DNA of 64,000 nucleotides from JAWKWH01 sp040830725 (GTDB lineage: Bacteria; Pseudomonadota; Alphaproteobacteria; Rhizobiales; Rhizobiaceae). The position numbers and the translations under genes were made by a program. The notes under the pieces were generated by a model. The model searched no databases, was not told the origin of the DNA, and saw only the letters and a list, made by a program, of their open reading frames with translations. Each line of letters starts with the position of its first letter. The first letter of the stretch is position 1. Below, piece by piece: positions 9,801-17,700 of this stretch. Location: assembly GCA_040830725.1 (NCBI GenBank), contig JBFOMG010000024.1, positions 1 through 64,000 on the forward strand. The letters are read 5' to 3'.

Positions 9801-10454
9801 AGCTATGTCGTCCAAATCGTTTGAAAAACTCGCACCCGTTTCCTTCGCAACTTTTTTCAGCGCGGCGATCGGATCCGACAGTATCTCATGATAGCTGAGA
9901 ACTGACCGATCAAGGTCCCGTGTCGCATACTCCGCGTCCAGAACATGCCGAAGCCACAAAAGCGACGCGTCCACGTTCGAGAGTTGCGCAGGCCAATCAC
10001 TGCGGGCAAGCAAGGAAGAGATCACTTCCAGTGGATTGCGATGAATCAGCACCGGCAGCACTTTCGCACCCATGTCTTCCAGAATTTCCAGGTAAAATTT
10101 GCTCATGCGGCAGATCCGGGGTTCTTTGAGAACCCAGAGCGGTTCACCGTTAAATTCCTCCTGCAAGATATCTTGAATGTCGGAGCGTACGATTTTTCGC
10201 TCCGCGACAGGCAACTTTGTCAATTCCAACGGGCGCCAGTCATTCCAGTCGGAGCCAAGATCGGTCAGCAACCGCTGATTATAGTACAATAGTTTTTCCG
10301 GTTCCCAATGACCGGTTTCGTTGCCTTCACTGGCGCCAAGCAAATTTCGTGGAAGCGTCCCGCCTGCAAGATTGAGGATTCGCGCCAGCGCACTAGTTCC
10401 TGATCGGTGCATACCGAGTACAAGTAGGCAGGAAAATTTTTGTTCAGCGCTCAT
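6885..10454 (-). CDS. Multidomain sulfotransferase / coiled coil / GT1-like / GT2 glycosyltransferase
   Basis: This is a 1189-residue fusion. Residues 8-215 are a sulfotransferase domain, with PAPS loop GMHRSGTSAL at 14-23 and LIHRNPLEVISS at 137-148. Residues about 295-490 are a long charged coiled coil. Residues about 560-910 are a GT-B domain of the GT1/GT4 kind (FSIIDWDFRIQRPQH, then YGEIPYREVPAF and FYEYSAMEKPTV). Residues about 930-1180 are a GT-A family 2 domain, with VSIVILAYG, VVDNGSD, NLGFARGNN and the DXD-like LLNNDTY. No signal peptide or membrane segment is seen, so it probably works at the cytoplasmic face. It likely adds sugars, and possibly sulfate, to a surface polymer or to a glycosylated protein. 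It starts the operon with the sulfotransferase at 6033-6869. A promoter should lie in 10455-10610. Confidence 0.85.
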   Translation of the reverse strand: MSAEQKFSCLLVLGMHRSGTSALARILNLAGGTLPRNLLGASEGNETGHWEPEKLLYYNQRLLTDLGSDWNDWRPLELTKLPVAERKIVRSDIQDILQEEFNGEPLWVLKEPRICRMSKFYLEILEDMGAKVLPVLIHRNPLEVISSLLARSDWPAQLSNVDASLLWLRHVLDAEYATRDLDRSVLSYHEILSDPIAALKKVAKETGASFSNDLDDIAPEVLEFLDRDQRHHFRKSEEVALDPVLRGWVEDTYNAMRKLERSPNSTETKQVLDEVRAAFGASTSIIGALSREARDAKQSRQVEVEELGKQLQAQKTELSEVSASLNLTSKELERARHDIETERQTVIQKDEQIEAIAERLGEQQSQASALRERIGAREGDNRDIVELVDAHLEGLAAEHLEKLEEQGRQFDEERSGLIEKISEVQAVRDQISSELAGVRGERDAVSAELSKARLEKETTVAELQIIAAADADLKNAFDALSLELRRERRTVLRPFYRNIYSMTGRAMRGIFPESFVRSVRNLVPNPDGLKHGGVTVEVPPTAPDLERPEHVSPATNKPDVFVFSIIDWDFRIQRPQHIARALSAGRRVFYVEMMMEKGGAVARKIGDNLWAIRLSMDGVGHIQPYTGVPDASQRQHWVDALSEFCDSVKATSFRQIIVQHPFWWSLVRHLPPEFEIIFDCMDDIAGFSNTTKEIIDLEHDLLSGCDKLVVSSQYLFDKYSDLKTPALIRNGGEASHFSVGDTSHILPSFLEKAGFTKQAGIIDVGYVGAIAEWFDHELVRQASQENPDLRFHICGSVTAPEAAQLQDLPNVTLYGEIPYREVPAFIHQMDVMIIPFKLLPIIQACDPVKFYEYSAMEKPTVSTRLPELRRAEELVYFADNPGEFSQQIRTAFSESEDADFKDRLKTYTSENTWAHRGDEFETVLEDNPKVSIVILAYGEAHWTSAVLLSLFDGGAHYPNLEIIVVDNGSDEGTLAELRTICASFPGVNLIENGENLGFARGNNVGIAAASGEYVMLLNNDTYLAPGAINAMVRHLASNPDIGVVGPMTNNIGNEAKLNVDYADMAEMKRVARAATLGYRGQFTQIPVVAYFAAMFRKADLDKFGTLPEDYGRGMFEDDDHCEVIRSQGKICALAEDAFVHHHLSGTFDTIGAGEKQALFEKNKAIFEKKWGEWKPHEYRTVRPARSFDG

Positions 10455-10610
10455 TATATTACGGATTACTCAAATATGTTTATCGATTACCAATAGCACA
10501 TGGGAGATGCAAGAAACGCTGTCTCTTTCATCAAACCATTTGAACTGTCCGTCCGCGTTTTCATATCGGATTTCGGCAGATCGGGGTATCTCTATTTAAG
10601 CGCGATTTAT
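10455..10610. other. Gap between guaA 3' end and the polysaccharide operon
   Basis: These 156 A+T-rich bases lie between the stop of guaA and the start of the leftward fusion glycosyltransferase gene. The 3' end of guaA is a documented insertion site for genomic islands in bacteria. I see no integrase and could not find by eye a second copy of the guaA end (CTATTCCCATTCAATCG on the plus strand). The region presumably holds the promoter of the leftward polysaccharide genes. No clear terminator hairpin follows guaA. Confidence 0.45.
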
Positions 10611-12173
10611 CTATTCCCATTCAATCGTACCGGGCGGTTTCGACGTTATGTCATAGACTACCCGATTGATCCCCGGGACTTCGTTGATAATCCGCGTTGC
10701 GATTCGCCCAAGCAAATCCATGTCGTAGGGATAGAAATCAGCGGTCATGCCGTCAACCGAAGTTACTGCGCGTAGAGCACAGACATGCTCGTATGTTCGT
10801 CCGTCGCCCATAACGCCAACGGTCTGAACCGGCAACAGGACAGCGAATGCTTGCCAGATATTGTCATACAGCCCAGCCTTGCGGATCTCATCGAGGTACA
10901 CAGCATCGGCTTGACGCAGCGTGTCCAGCTTTTCGCGGGTTATCCCTCCGGGGCATCGAATGGCCAAGCCGGGTCCCGGAAACGGGTGTCGTCCGATAAA
11001 ACTGTCGGGCAGTCCGAGCTCATGGCCAAGCGCTCGCACCTCATCCTTGAACAATTCGCGAAGCGGCTCGACCAGTTGCATATTCATCCGCTCCGGCAAC
11101 CCGCCGACATTATGGTGCGATTTGATTGTCACCGAAGGTCCTCCAGTGAACGAGACGCTCTCAATCACATCGGGATAAAGTGTACCTTGGGCCAGAAAGT
11201 CGGCGCCGCCGATTTTTCGCGCCTCTTGCTCAAACACTTCGATGAACAATTTTCCAATCGTCTTGCGTTTGACTTCGGGATCAGCCTCTTCTTCCAATGC
11301 GGATATGAAAGTTTCCGATGCATCCACATGCACCAGCGGAATGTTGTAATGTTTGCGGAACATGTCGACGACATCGGCCGCCTCGTTGAGCCGCATTAAT
11401 CCGTGATCGACGAGAATGCAGGTGAGTTGATCGCCTATGGCCTCATGGATCAACAAAGCAGCGACCGACGAATCGACGCCACCGGATAGGCCACAAACAA
11501 CACGGCCATCGCCAACCTGGTCACGGATAGAGGCAATCGCCTGATCCTTGTAGGCCGCCATGGTCCAGTCACCCTTTAGTCCAGCGATGTTGTGAACAAA
11601 ATTGGCAAGCAGTTTTGCTCCGTCAGGCGTATGAACAACTTCCGGGTGGAACATGGTGGTGTAATACCGCCTGCTTTCATCCGCGGCGATCGCAAAAGGT
11701 GCATTGGGTGACGTACCGATGACTTCGAACCCATCTGGCAATTTTGTCACCCGGTCACCGTGACTCATCCATACGGGGTATCGCTCACCCACCTGCCACA
11801 ATCCTTCAAACAAAGGACTTGGTTTGAGTATCTCTACATCAGCGCGGCCAAATTCCCGGTGATGGCCGCCTTCCACTGCACCACCCAATTGATGGCAAAG
11901 TGTTTGTTGTCCATAGCAGATCGCCAAGATAGGTACATGAGAATCAATCACCGCCTGCGGCGCGCGGGGAGAACCGGATTCCGGGACCGACGCGGGCCCG
12001 CCCGAAAAAATCACTGCTTTCGGATCAAGCCTGACAAAACCCTCTTCTGCGGATTGAAATGGCACGATCTCGCAATAGACGCCCGCTTCACGTACGCGGC
12101 GAGCTATCAACTGAGTGACTTGGCTGCCAAAATCAATGATCAGAACAGAGTCAGGATGCGCTGTTGTTGTCAT
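10611..12173 (-). CDS. guaA: GMP synthase (glutamine-hydrolysing)
   Basis: The 520-residue enzyme converts XMP, glutamine and ATP to GMP in purine synthesis. An N-terminal class I glutamine amidotransferase carries C86 in LAICYGQQ and the FHPEV His-Glu pair. The ATP-pyrophosphatase domain follows with the P-loop SGGVDSS, and the GMP synthase dimerisation domain ends in KPPGTIEWE, the family's typical C-terminus. The ATG at 12173 was chosen because MTTTAHPDSVLIIDFGSQ aligns with known starts; the open frame upstream to 12263 is not conserved. It is a single core gene and anchors this part of the window as chromosomal. Confidence 0.97.
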   Translation of the reverse strand: MTTTAHPDSVLIIDFGSQVTQLIARRVREAGVYCEIVPFQSAEEGFVRLDPKAVIFSGGPASVPESGSPRAPQAVIDSHVPILAICYGQQTLCHQLGGAVEGGHHREFGRADVEILKPSPLFEGLWQVGERYPVWMSHGDRVTKLPDGFEVIGTSPNAPFAIAADESRRYYTTMFHPEVVHTPDGAKLLANFVHNIAGLKGDWTMAAYKDQAIASIRDQVGDGRVVCGLSGGVDSSVAALLIHEAIGDQLTCILVDHGLMRLNEAADVVDMFRKHYNIPLVHVDASETFISALEEEADPEVKRKTIGKLFIEVFEQEARKIGGADFLAQGTLYPDVIESVSFTGGPSVTIKSHHNVGGLPERMNMQLVEPLRELFKDEVRALGHELGLPDSFIGRHPFPGPGLAIRCPGGITREKLDTLRQADAVYLDEIRKAGLYDNIWQAFAVLLPVQTVGVMGDGRTYEHVCALRAVTSVDGMTADFYPYDMDLLGRIATRIINEVPGINRVVYDITSKPPGTIEWE

Positions 12174-12574
12174 GTCAGGCGTGTAAGCGCTGTCGCACCA
12201 AGGATCAATGACGCAGGCGGTTGTTTCCCCGCCAAATGATAAAAACAGCCGACAAATCCGCACTGCGCAACATTGTTGCTACCCACAAGATCTCCCGACA
12301 GACGATCATGATTGTGCTGACCAGAACAACATGGCCACTGTTAATTGCGATGGGATAGCCACTCTGGTTGTTGACGATGGTGAGGCGGCAAACTGTGCGC
12401 CCATAGCAAGCGTGGGAACTTTCAACGATGGCTCCGGGTCGGTCCTGGAGCCATTCATTTGCAGTCTGACAGTTTCTGGCTCTGTCGAAGCCAGCCTGAC
12501 AGGAGCGAGCCATAATACTGGCGAAAACTCCGATCCATTTCACATTTGTAGGCTCGCCAGGTCGCAGGCCTTTG
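12174..12574. other. Intergenic region upstream of guaA with no convincing gene
   Basis: About 400 bases contain overlapping frames on both strands (130 residues plus, 147 residues minus, and a 40-residue frame at 12236-12358). None shows a known motif, a ribosome-binding site of note, or the protein-like composition of the neighbours. The guaA promoter should be near its right side of 12173. A decayed gene is possible but I cannot support one. Confidence 0.5.
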
Positions 12575-13000
12575 TCAGGCGGCCACTTCGGAAAGCTTGA
12601 GCAAAATAGAATTCCAACCACCTTCATGATTGTTTCGGCTTTCCTCATTCGGAAACTTCACATGGATCAATTCAAGATCGGTACCGCCGTCTCCGCTATC
12701 GGCAAATTTCAGTGTGACCGTGCTTCCCTCGATTGAGAATGGCGATTCCCATGTAAAGACAAGTTTTGAGTGCCGGTCGATTGCGATGTACTCTCCACCG
12801 TGCGGAATCTCATTTTCCCCCGTATCCATGATGATCGAGAAGCGCCCACCAACTCGCGCGTCACTTTCCGCCTTTGGTACTTTGACACCTTCGGCCGGTA
12901 TCATGAACCTGGCCAGCATTTCGGGATCGAGCCAGGCGTTGAAAACACGTTCGACCGGAGCACTGATTCTGCGATTGACGGTTACGGACATGTCACTCAT
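12575..13000 (-). CDS. SRPBCC (AHSA1/START-like) domain protein
   Basis: The 141-residue protein begins with the family signature RRISAPVERVFNAWLDPE and ends with GGWNSILLKLSE, as in AHSA1-type SRPBCC proteins. This is a helix-grip fold with a hydrophobic cavity; bacterial members have unknown small ligands. It starts at ATG 13000 behind GGAGAAAATACC. It overlaps the ArsR gene by 8 bases, forming the common two-gene ArsR-SRPBCC unit in which the regulator controls both genes. The ligand cannot be inferred. Confidence 0.88.
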   Translation of the reverse strand: MSDMSVTVNRRISAPVERVFNAWLDPEMLARFMIPAEGVKVPKAESDARVGGRFSIIMDTGENEIPHGGEYIAIDRHSKLVFTWESPFSIEGSTVTLKFADSGDGGTDLELIHVKFPNEESRNNHEGGWNSILLKLSEVAA

Positions 13001-13340
13001 AGGTATTTTCTCCTGTTAAAGCCGCGTCCAGCTTCTCCAGACGCTTTTCCCAGGTTGAACGCAGATCAGAAAACCACTGATCAATCAGCGCGATCGGGGC
13101 CATCTCGGCGCTGATGATGTGTGTGCGCCCGATGGTCTTGCGTTTCACAAGGCCGGCAGCTTCGAGAACTTTGATGTGTTTCGACACCGAATTGAGGCTC
13201 ATGTCGAAATAGGCGGCAAGATCGGTCACCCGCGTTGCGCCCTCCTGCGCCAACACGGTCAGGATTGCTCTACGCGTTGGATCACTTGTCGCCTTCAAAA
13301 CACCAGAAAGCCGGTCGTCTTCCAACCTTTGTTCAACCAT
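12993..13340 (-). CDS. ArsR-family winged-helix transcriptional regulator
   Basis: The 115-residue protein has the ArsR winged helix: LKATSDPTRRAILTVL, then the recognition helix in MSLNSVSKHIKVLEAAGLV and the wing KRKTIGRTHIISA. The cysteine metal-binding motif (ELCVCDL) of true metal sensors is absent, which fits the non-metal subgroup paired with SRPBCC proteins. C-terminal LIDQWFSDLRSTWEKRLEKL is typical of that subgroup. It is the first gene of the pair and probably represses itself through the two palindromes that overlap and precede its start codon. Confidence 0.9.
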   Translation of the reverse strand: MVEQRLEDDRLSGVLKATSDPTRRAILTVLAQEGATRVTDLAAYFDMSLNSVSKHIKVLEAAGLVKRKTIGRTHIISAEMAPIALIDQWFSDLRSTWEKRLEKLDAALTGENTYE

Positions 13341-13387
13341 TTGGATGAATATAGCCTTTCGAATTATTTAGTCAACCATTTGGTTGA
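13332..13387. promoter_or_regulatory. Tandem palindromic operators of the ArsR regulator
   Basis: A perfect inverted repeat TCAACCA-TT-TGGTTGA lies at 13372-13387. A near-identical copy with one mismatch (TCAACCA-TT-TGGATGA) lies at about 13333-13348, covering the ATG of the regulator. The centres are about 39-40 bases apart, nearly four helical turns. ArsR-type dimers bind such palindromes at their own promoters, so autorepression is the natural reading. Binding itself is inferred. Confidence 0.7.
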
Positions 13388-13576
13388 ATAAATTGCACAT
13401 GGAGACAAAACCGTCAATTTCAGAAACGAAGGAAGCTGGTTCCGGAACACTGAAAACAAATCGAAACAAACGAAACACGAAGCCTACTTCGAAGAAATCA
13501 CACCGATACACAGGACCGTCATAACGCTCCCCGTCGAAAGCAAACACACCCAACCCAAGACAAGAGAGACTCACAC

Positions 13577-13885
13577 ATGACCAAGAAACTCCTGACCACG
13601 ATCGCATTCGCAGTTGGCGTTGTAAGCATCGCCTCCACCGCTGAAGCCAACAACATGCGTCTCGGCCCGGTCGTCACCGACAACACCTACGAGGTAATTC
13701 AAGTCGGTAAGAAACATCGTGGCAAGAAGCATCGTCGTCATCGCCACTGGGGCGGTGGACATTTCGAATACCGTCCGCATGGTTGCGGTTACTTCTACCG
13801 CAAGGCTCGCCGCACTGGCTCGCACTACTGGTGGAAAAAGTACGACCGCTGTGTAAACCGGTACGACTTCTTCTACCACTACTGA
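13577..13885 (+). CDS. Small secreted basic protein of unknown function
   Basis: The 102-residue protein starts with a clear Sec signal peptide (MTKKLLTTIAFAVGVVSIAS, cleavage near AEA-NN at about residue 25). The mature part is rich in Lys, Arg, His, Tyr and Trp, with KKHRGKKHRRHRHWGGGH, two cysteines and a YDRCVNRYDFFYHY end. The GAGAGAC before the ATG can serve as ribosome-binding site, and a strong terminator follows, so the gene is a single unit. I do not recognise the family. The His/Lys-rich stretch could bind metal, nucleic acid or anionic envelope polymers, but nothing in the sequence decides this. Confidence 0.8.
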   Translation: MTKKLLTTIAFAVGVVSIASTAEANNMRLGPVVTDNTYEVIQVGKKHRGKKHRRHRHWGGGHFEYRPHGCGYFYRKARRTGSHYWWKKYDRCVNRYDFFYHY

Positions 13886-13918
13886 TCCCTGAGCCCTCCT
13901 CCAGGCTCTCCTCCAGGG

Positions 13919-13956
13919 CGCAAGGACTTCCCCGGTCCTTGCGTCCCAAAATTTTT
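13919..13956 (+). terminator. Rho-independent terminator after the small secreted protein
   Basis: A 9-base-pair stem CGCAAGGAC/GTCCTTGCG (13919-13927 and 13935-13943) with a 7-base loop is followed by TCCCAAAATTTTT. It sits between convergent genes and may also stop leftward transcription of the response-regulator gene. Confidence 0.8.
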
Positions 13957-13968
13957 CAGGAACTGGAA

Positions 13969-14685
13969 CTAACCACCGGGCGAGAAAATGTAGCCTACAC
14001 CACGCACGGTCTTGATGATCTGAGGCTTCGACGGGTCCGCCTCGATTTTTTTGCGCAGTCTCGAAATGCGGATATCGATACTGCGGTCAAACGGATCCCA
14101 ACCCCGATCGTGGGCCATTTCCAGGATCTGATCACGGTTCAACACGCGGCCAGGATGCTCGGCAAATACTTTGAGAAGACTGAACTCCATTGCTGTGATC
14201 GCAATCTCCGCACCATCGCTTCCGAGCAACTTGTAGCCATCCAGGTCAAGCTTGCATTCGCCGAACTCGACGACACCTCCCCCCGACCCACCGGCTGATT
14301 TGGCGTCGCTTTGATTGGACATCCGCCGCAATACAGCTTTCACGCGGGCAAGCAACTCGCGTAAATCAACTGGTTTTGCCAGATAGTCATCCGCACCCAT
14401 CTCCAGACCGACGATTCGATCGACGGTCTCACCGGATGCAGTCAGCATGATGATACCAACCCCTCCCCGCTCACGTAAGAACCGCGCAAGCGACAGACCA
14501 TCCTCACCGGGCATTGAAATATCCAGAACGACGGCATCGAAAACCGCATTCTCGGCGAGGTCCCGAAGTGCCTCGCCACCATCGGCCTGAGTGACCTTGA
14601 ATCCTTGCCGTTCAAGATATTCACCGACAGTGTCGCGAATATCAGGTTCGTCATCACAGACGACAATGTGCCCGTTGGATGCCAA
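13969..14685 (-). CDS. OmpR/PhoB-family response regulator
   Basis: The 238-residue protein has a receiver domain with the acidic pair D11-D12, phospho-acceptor D55 in VVLDISMPGEDG, T/S at LTASG and K in AKPVD. A C-terminal winged helix carries MEFSLLKVF and SIDIRISRLRKKIEADPSKPQIIKTVRGVGY. The best start is TTG at 14685, preceded by AGAGGG, because a stop codon lies just upstream and no ATG fits. It lies 81 bases downstream of the big hybrid kinase on the opposite side of that gene's start, on the same strand, so the two are plausible partners, but a shared promoter is not shown. Confidence 0.93.
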   Translation of the reverse strand: MASNGHIVVCDDEPDIRDTVGEYLERQGFKVTQADGGEALRDLAENAVFDAVVLDISMPGEDGLSLARFLRERGGVGIIMLTASGETVDRIVGLEMGADDYLAKPVDLRELLARVKAVLRRMSNQSDAKSAGGSGGGVVEFGECKLDLDGYKLLGSDGAEIAITAMEFSLLKVFAEHPGRVLNRDQILEMAHDRGWDPFDRSIDIRISRLRKKIEADPSKPQIIKTVRGVGYIFSPGG

Positions 14686-14766
14686 TTCCCTCTAACTCCA
14701 TGCAATTTCACTAAAACATTATCGCGATGGAGGTATTTTTGGCAATGACGTAACGAAGACGCCTGT

Positions 14767-17700
14767 TCAGCCCGATTTTTCCAACAAGCCCGTCACCAGC
14801 CTGCGCAATTCGTCCGGTTTGATCGGTTTTTCGAGGAAAGGCCGCCCGGAACTGTCCAGGAATGCACGTGCGGATGGGCTCATCGTGTCTCCGGTTATGA
14901 ATCCGAGACGTTCGGCATGTTCGGAATGATGTTCACGAATGTGCTCAAGCAACTTCGGTCCGCCCATATCCGGCATTTTCAAATCCGAGAGCACGACTGC
15001 ATAATTGTTTGCCGCGAGGAGCTTGAGCGCGTCAGGTCCGGAATTGGCCATTGTTGTTGCATACCCGTTCCGGCTGAGAATCTCTGCGATCAATTCGCCG
15101 ACTTCCGGCTCATCATCAACGACCAGGACGGAAATACCATCCTGAGTTCGGGTTTCAGCTTCCTCTGACCGCGCCGGTTTGGATTTCTGGCTCGAAGCCG
15201 GCAGGTAGATGAAGAACGCGGTGCCTCCGTTGACCGGCGTTGTTACGCGAATACTGCCATTGTGGGTCGTAACAATGCGATGGCAGAACGACAGGCCAAT
15301 TCCGGTTCCGGAACCCACTTCCTTGGTCGTGAAAAACGGCTCGAAGATCCGGGAGACGATTTCTTTGGGAATTCCGGGGCCGCTGTCGGCGATTTTCACG
15401 ATGACCATGCCGGTTTTTTTGTTCAGGCGACTGGCGATCTTGATCTTGCGCCTTCCCTCCCAATCGTTGAGTGCCTGTTCTGCATTGACCAGGAGATTGA
15501 TAAACACTTGGCTAAGCTGGTCTGAATCACCCCATACTGGTGGAAGATTCTCGCCAAGCTGCAAGTCGAGGTCGATCCCCGAAGCTTTCATCGAGTATCC
15601 GGCGACTTCCAGTGACGACTCCAATACGTCATTGACAGACACGTTGGTCAATTTGGCTGGCTGCTGCCGGGCCATCGCCAGGAATATTTTGACGATCCGG
15701 GCGCATCTGTCCGCGGCGGCACCTATCTTGTCCGCACGTTCCTTGGTCTTTGGGTCGATCGCGGTTTCCTGCAACAGCAATGACTGCCCGACAACCACCG
15801 ACAATGGGTTATTGAGTTCGTGCGCCACACCCGCCAGCAACTCACCAAGTGCGGATAGTTTTTCGTTCTGATGCAAGGTTTCGCGCTGACGTTCGAGTTC
15901 TTCTTGCATCTCAATTCTGTCAGTCAGGTCGTAAGTGTGGGAAACCACGACATTTTCGCCGTGGAATTCGATCAGGCGTGACGAGATAGAACACCAGCAT
16001 GGTTGACCATCTGCACGCCAAAGCTGCGTTTCAAAATCGTCAACGGCGCCCGTTTCCAGCAGTTCCTTGATGTAAGGTTCGCGGGCTTTGGGATCGACAT
16101 AGTAATCGATTGCCGATTCGACTTCGCCAAACAGGGCCTTTGTGGCCGGACTTCGGTAAAGCAGCTTGCCATCGCGCGCACGGGTCATCTGCAAGTTTAC
16201 CGGGCTGGCCTCCAGAACCCGGCTTACGAGCGCATCTGCTTCGCGCTGCGCTGCTTCGGCGTTCTTGCGCTCTGTAATGTCAGCCCGGGTGACAACGAAG
16301 CCGCCCTCGCGGGTCGGACTGTTGGTGACCAGAAACCAGCTGCCGTCAGAATGCTGAAACTCCGCCTGGCGGTACTCGCTGCGATCCCTGGCACGCTCTT
16401 CCAGCCACTCATCAATTTTGTCGGGCTCGACTGGAAACTGGTTTCGCTCCGCGGCAACGCGAAGAAAATCAAACCAGTTGACGCCCTCCACCAAAGCATC
16501 AGCGCTGACGGCGTGCATGGTGCGGTATCGTTCATTTGCCAGCACAAGACGATCATCACTGCCGTAAAGTGCAAAACCCTCTGACAGCGATTCAATGGCA
16601 TCTGTCAGCCGCGCGTTGGCTTGTTCCAGTTCCCGTTTCGCCTCGGTCCGCTCCGTTTCATCGAAAATCACAGAAACGATGACATTCTCGCCCTGAAACT
16701 CGAACAATCTTGCTGAAACCGACGCCGGGAAGGTCTTGCCATCCGCGTTCACCAATAATTCCTCATGGCGCTCAAGGTGGTCGTTTTTCAGAAGCGAATC
16801 GATGTAAACCGGTCTTCGGCTGGGATCGGCAAAATAGTCGTACGCGGTCTTCTTTTCACCCATCAGAGCAAAGTGTGCCGGGTTGCGGTAAAGGATTGTT
16901 CCGTCCACGATGCTCGACAATTGGATTGGAACCGGACACGAATCAAGAACCTGCCGGACGACCGCATCGGCTTCACGTTCCGCTGCTTCGATACGTTTCC
17001 GCTCGGTGATGTCGATGCGTGTGACAACGAAACCACCGAGGTCGGTCGGGTGTACAGATACTGAGTGAACGCTGCCGTTATCTGTATACAGTTCGTACCC
17101 GTCAATGAACTCGATGCCATTTTTCAACCGCTCGGCAACCCACTCATCTTCTCTGCCTATGGCTTCCTTGTACGCGCCCCGGTATGCGGACTGACGCATC
17201 AGCTCGGCCCATTCCATGCCAGGAACGATGAGCTCTGCGACAAGGTGGTTCATTTCCCGGTAGACCGAGTTGCACATGATGAGTTTGCCGGCCTCATCGA
17301 AGAGCGCAAATCCCTCCGATAGCGACTCAATGGCGTCGGCCAGCAACTCCCGTGCCTTGAGGATCTCAGCAGCGCGCTCCCGCTGTCGCGTCAGGTCGGC
17401 AATCCCCGAGAGGATGACCTGCCGTCCCTGATATTCTCCCTTGCGCAGGTTCCCGGTCGCCCAGAACTCGCTGCCGTCAGCCCGTTTCAGCATCGCCTCG
17501 TAATTTTCAACCATCGGGCTTGCGTCAAGTGCTTTGCTGACGGTGTAATACTCGTCGTCATCCACGAAGTGATTCCGCATATGCGCCGGGTTTTCTGTCG
17601 AGATATCGGACCAGCCAAAGAGTTTCTGCGCGGCCTCACTGGCAAAAATGATATCACCGCTTTTGGCGTCATTCATCCACACCGGCATTGGGTGATGGCG

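Noticed and set aside
12205..12648. Overlapping frames of 130 (plus) and 147 (minus) residues upstream of guaA
   Set aside because: Neither resembles a protein family, and the minus frame runs into the SRPBCC gene. Treated as intergenic.
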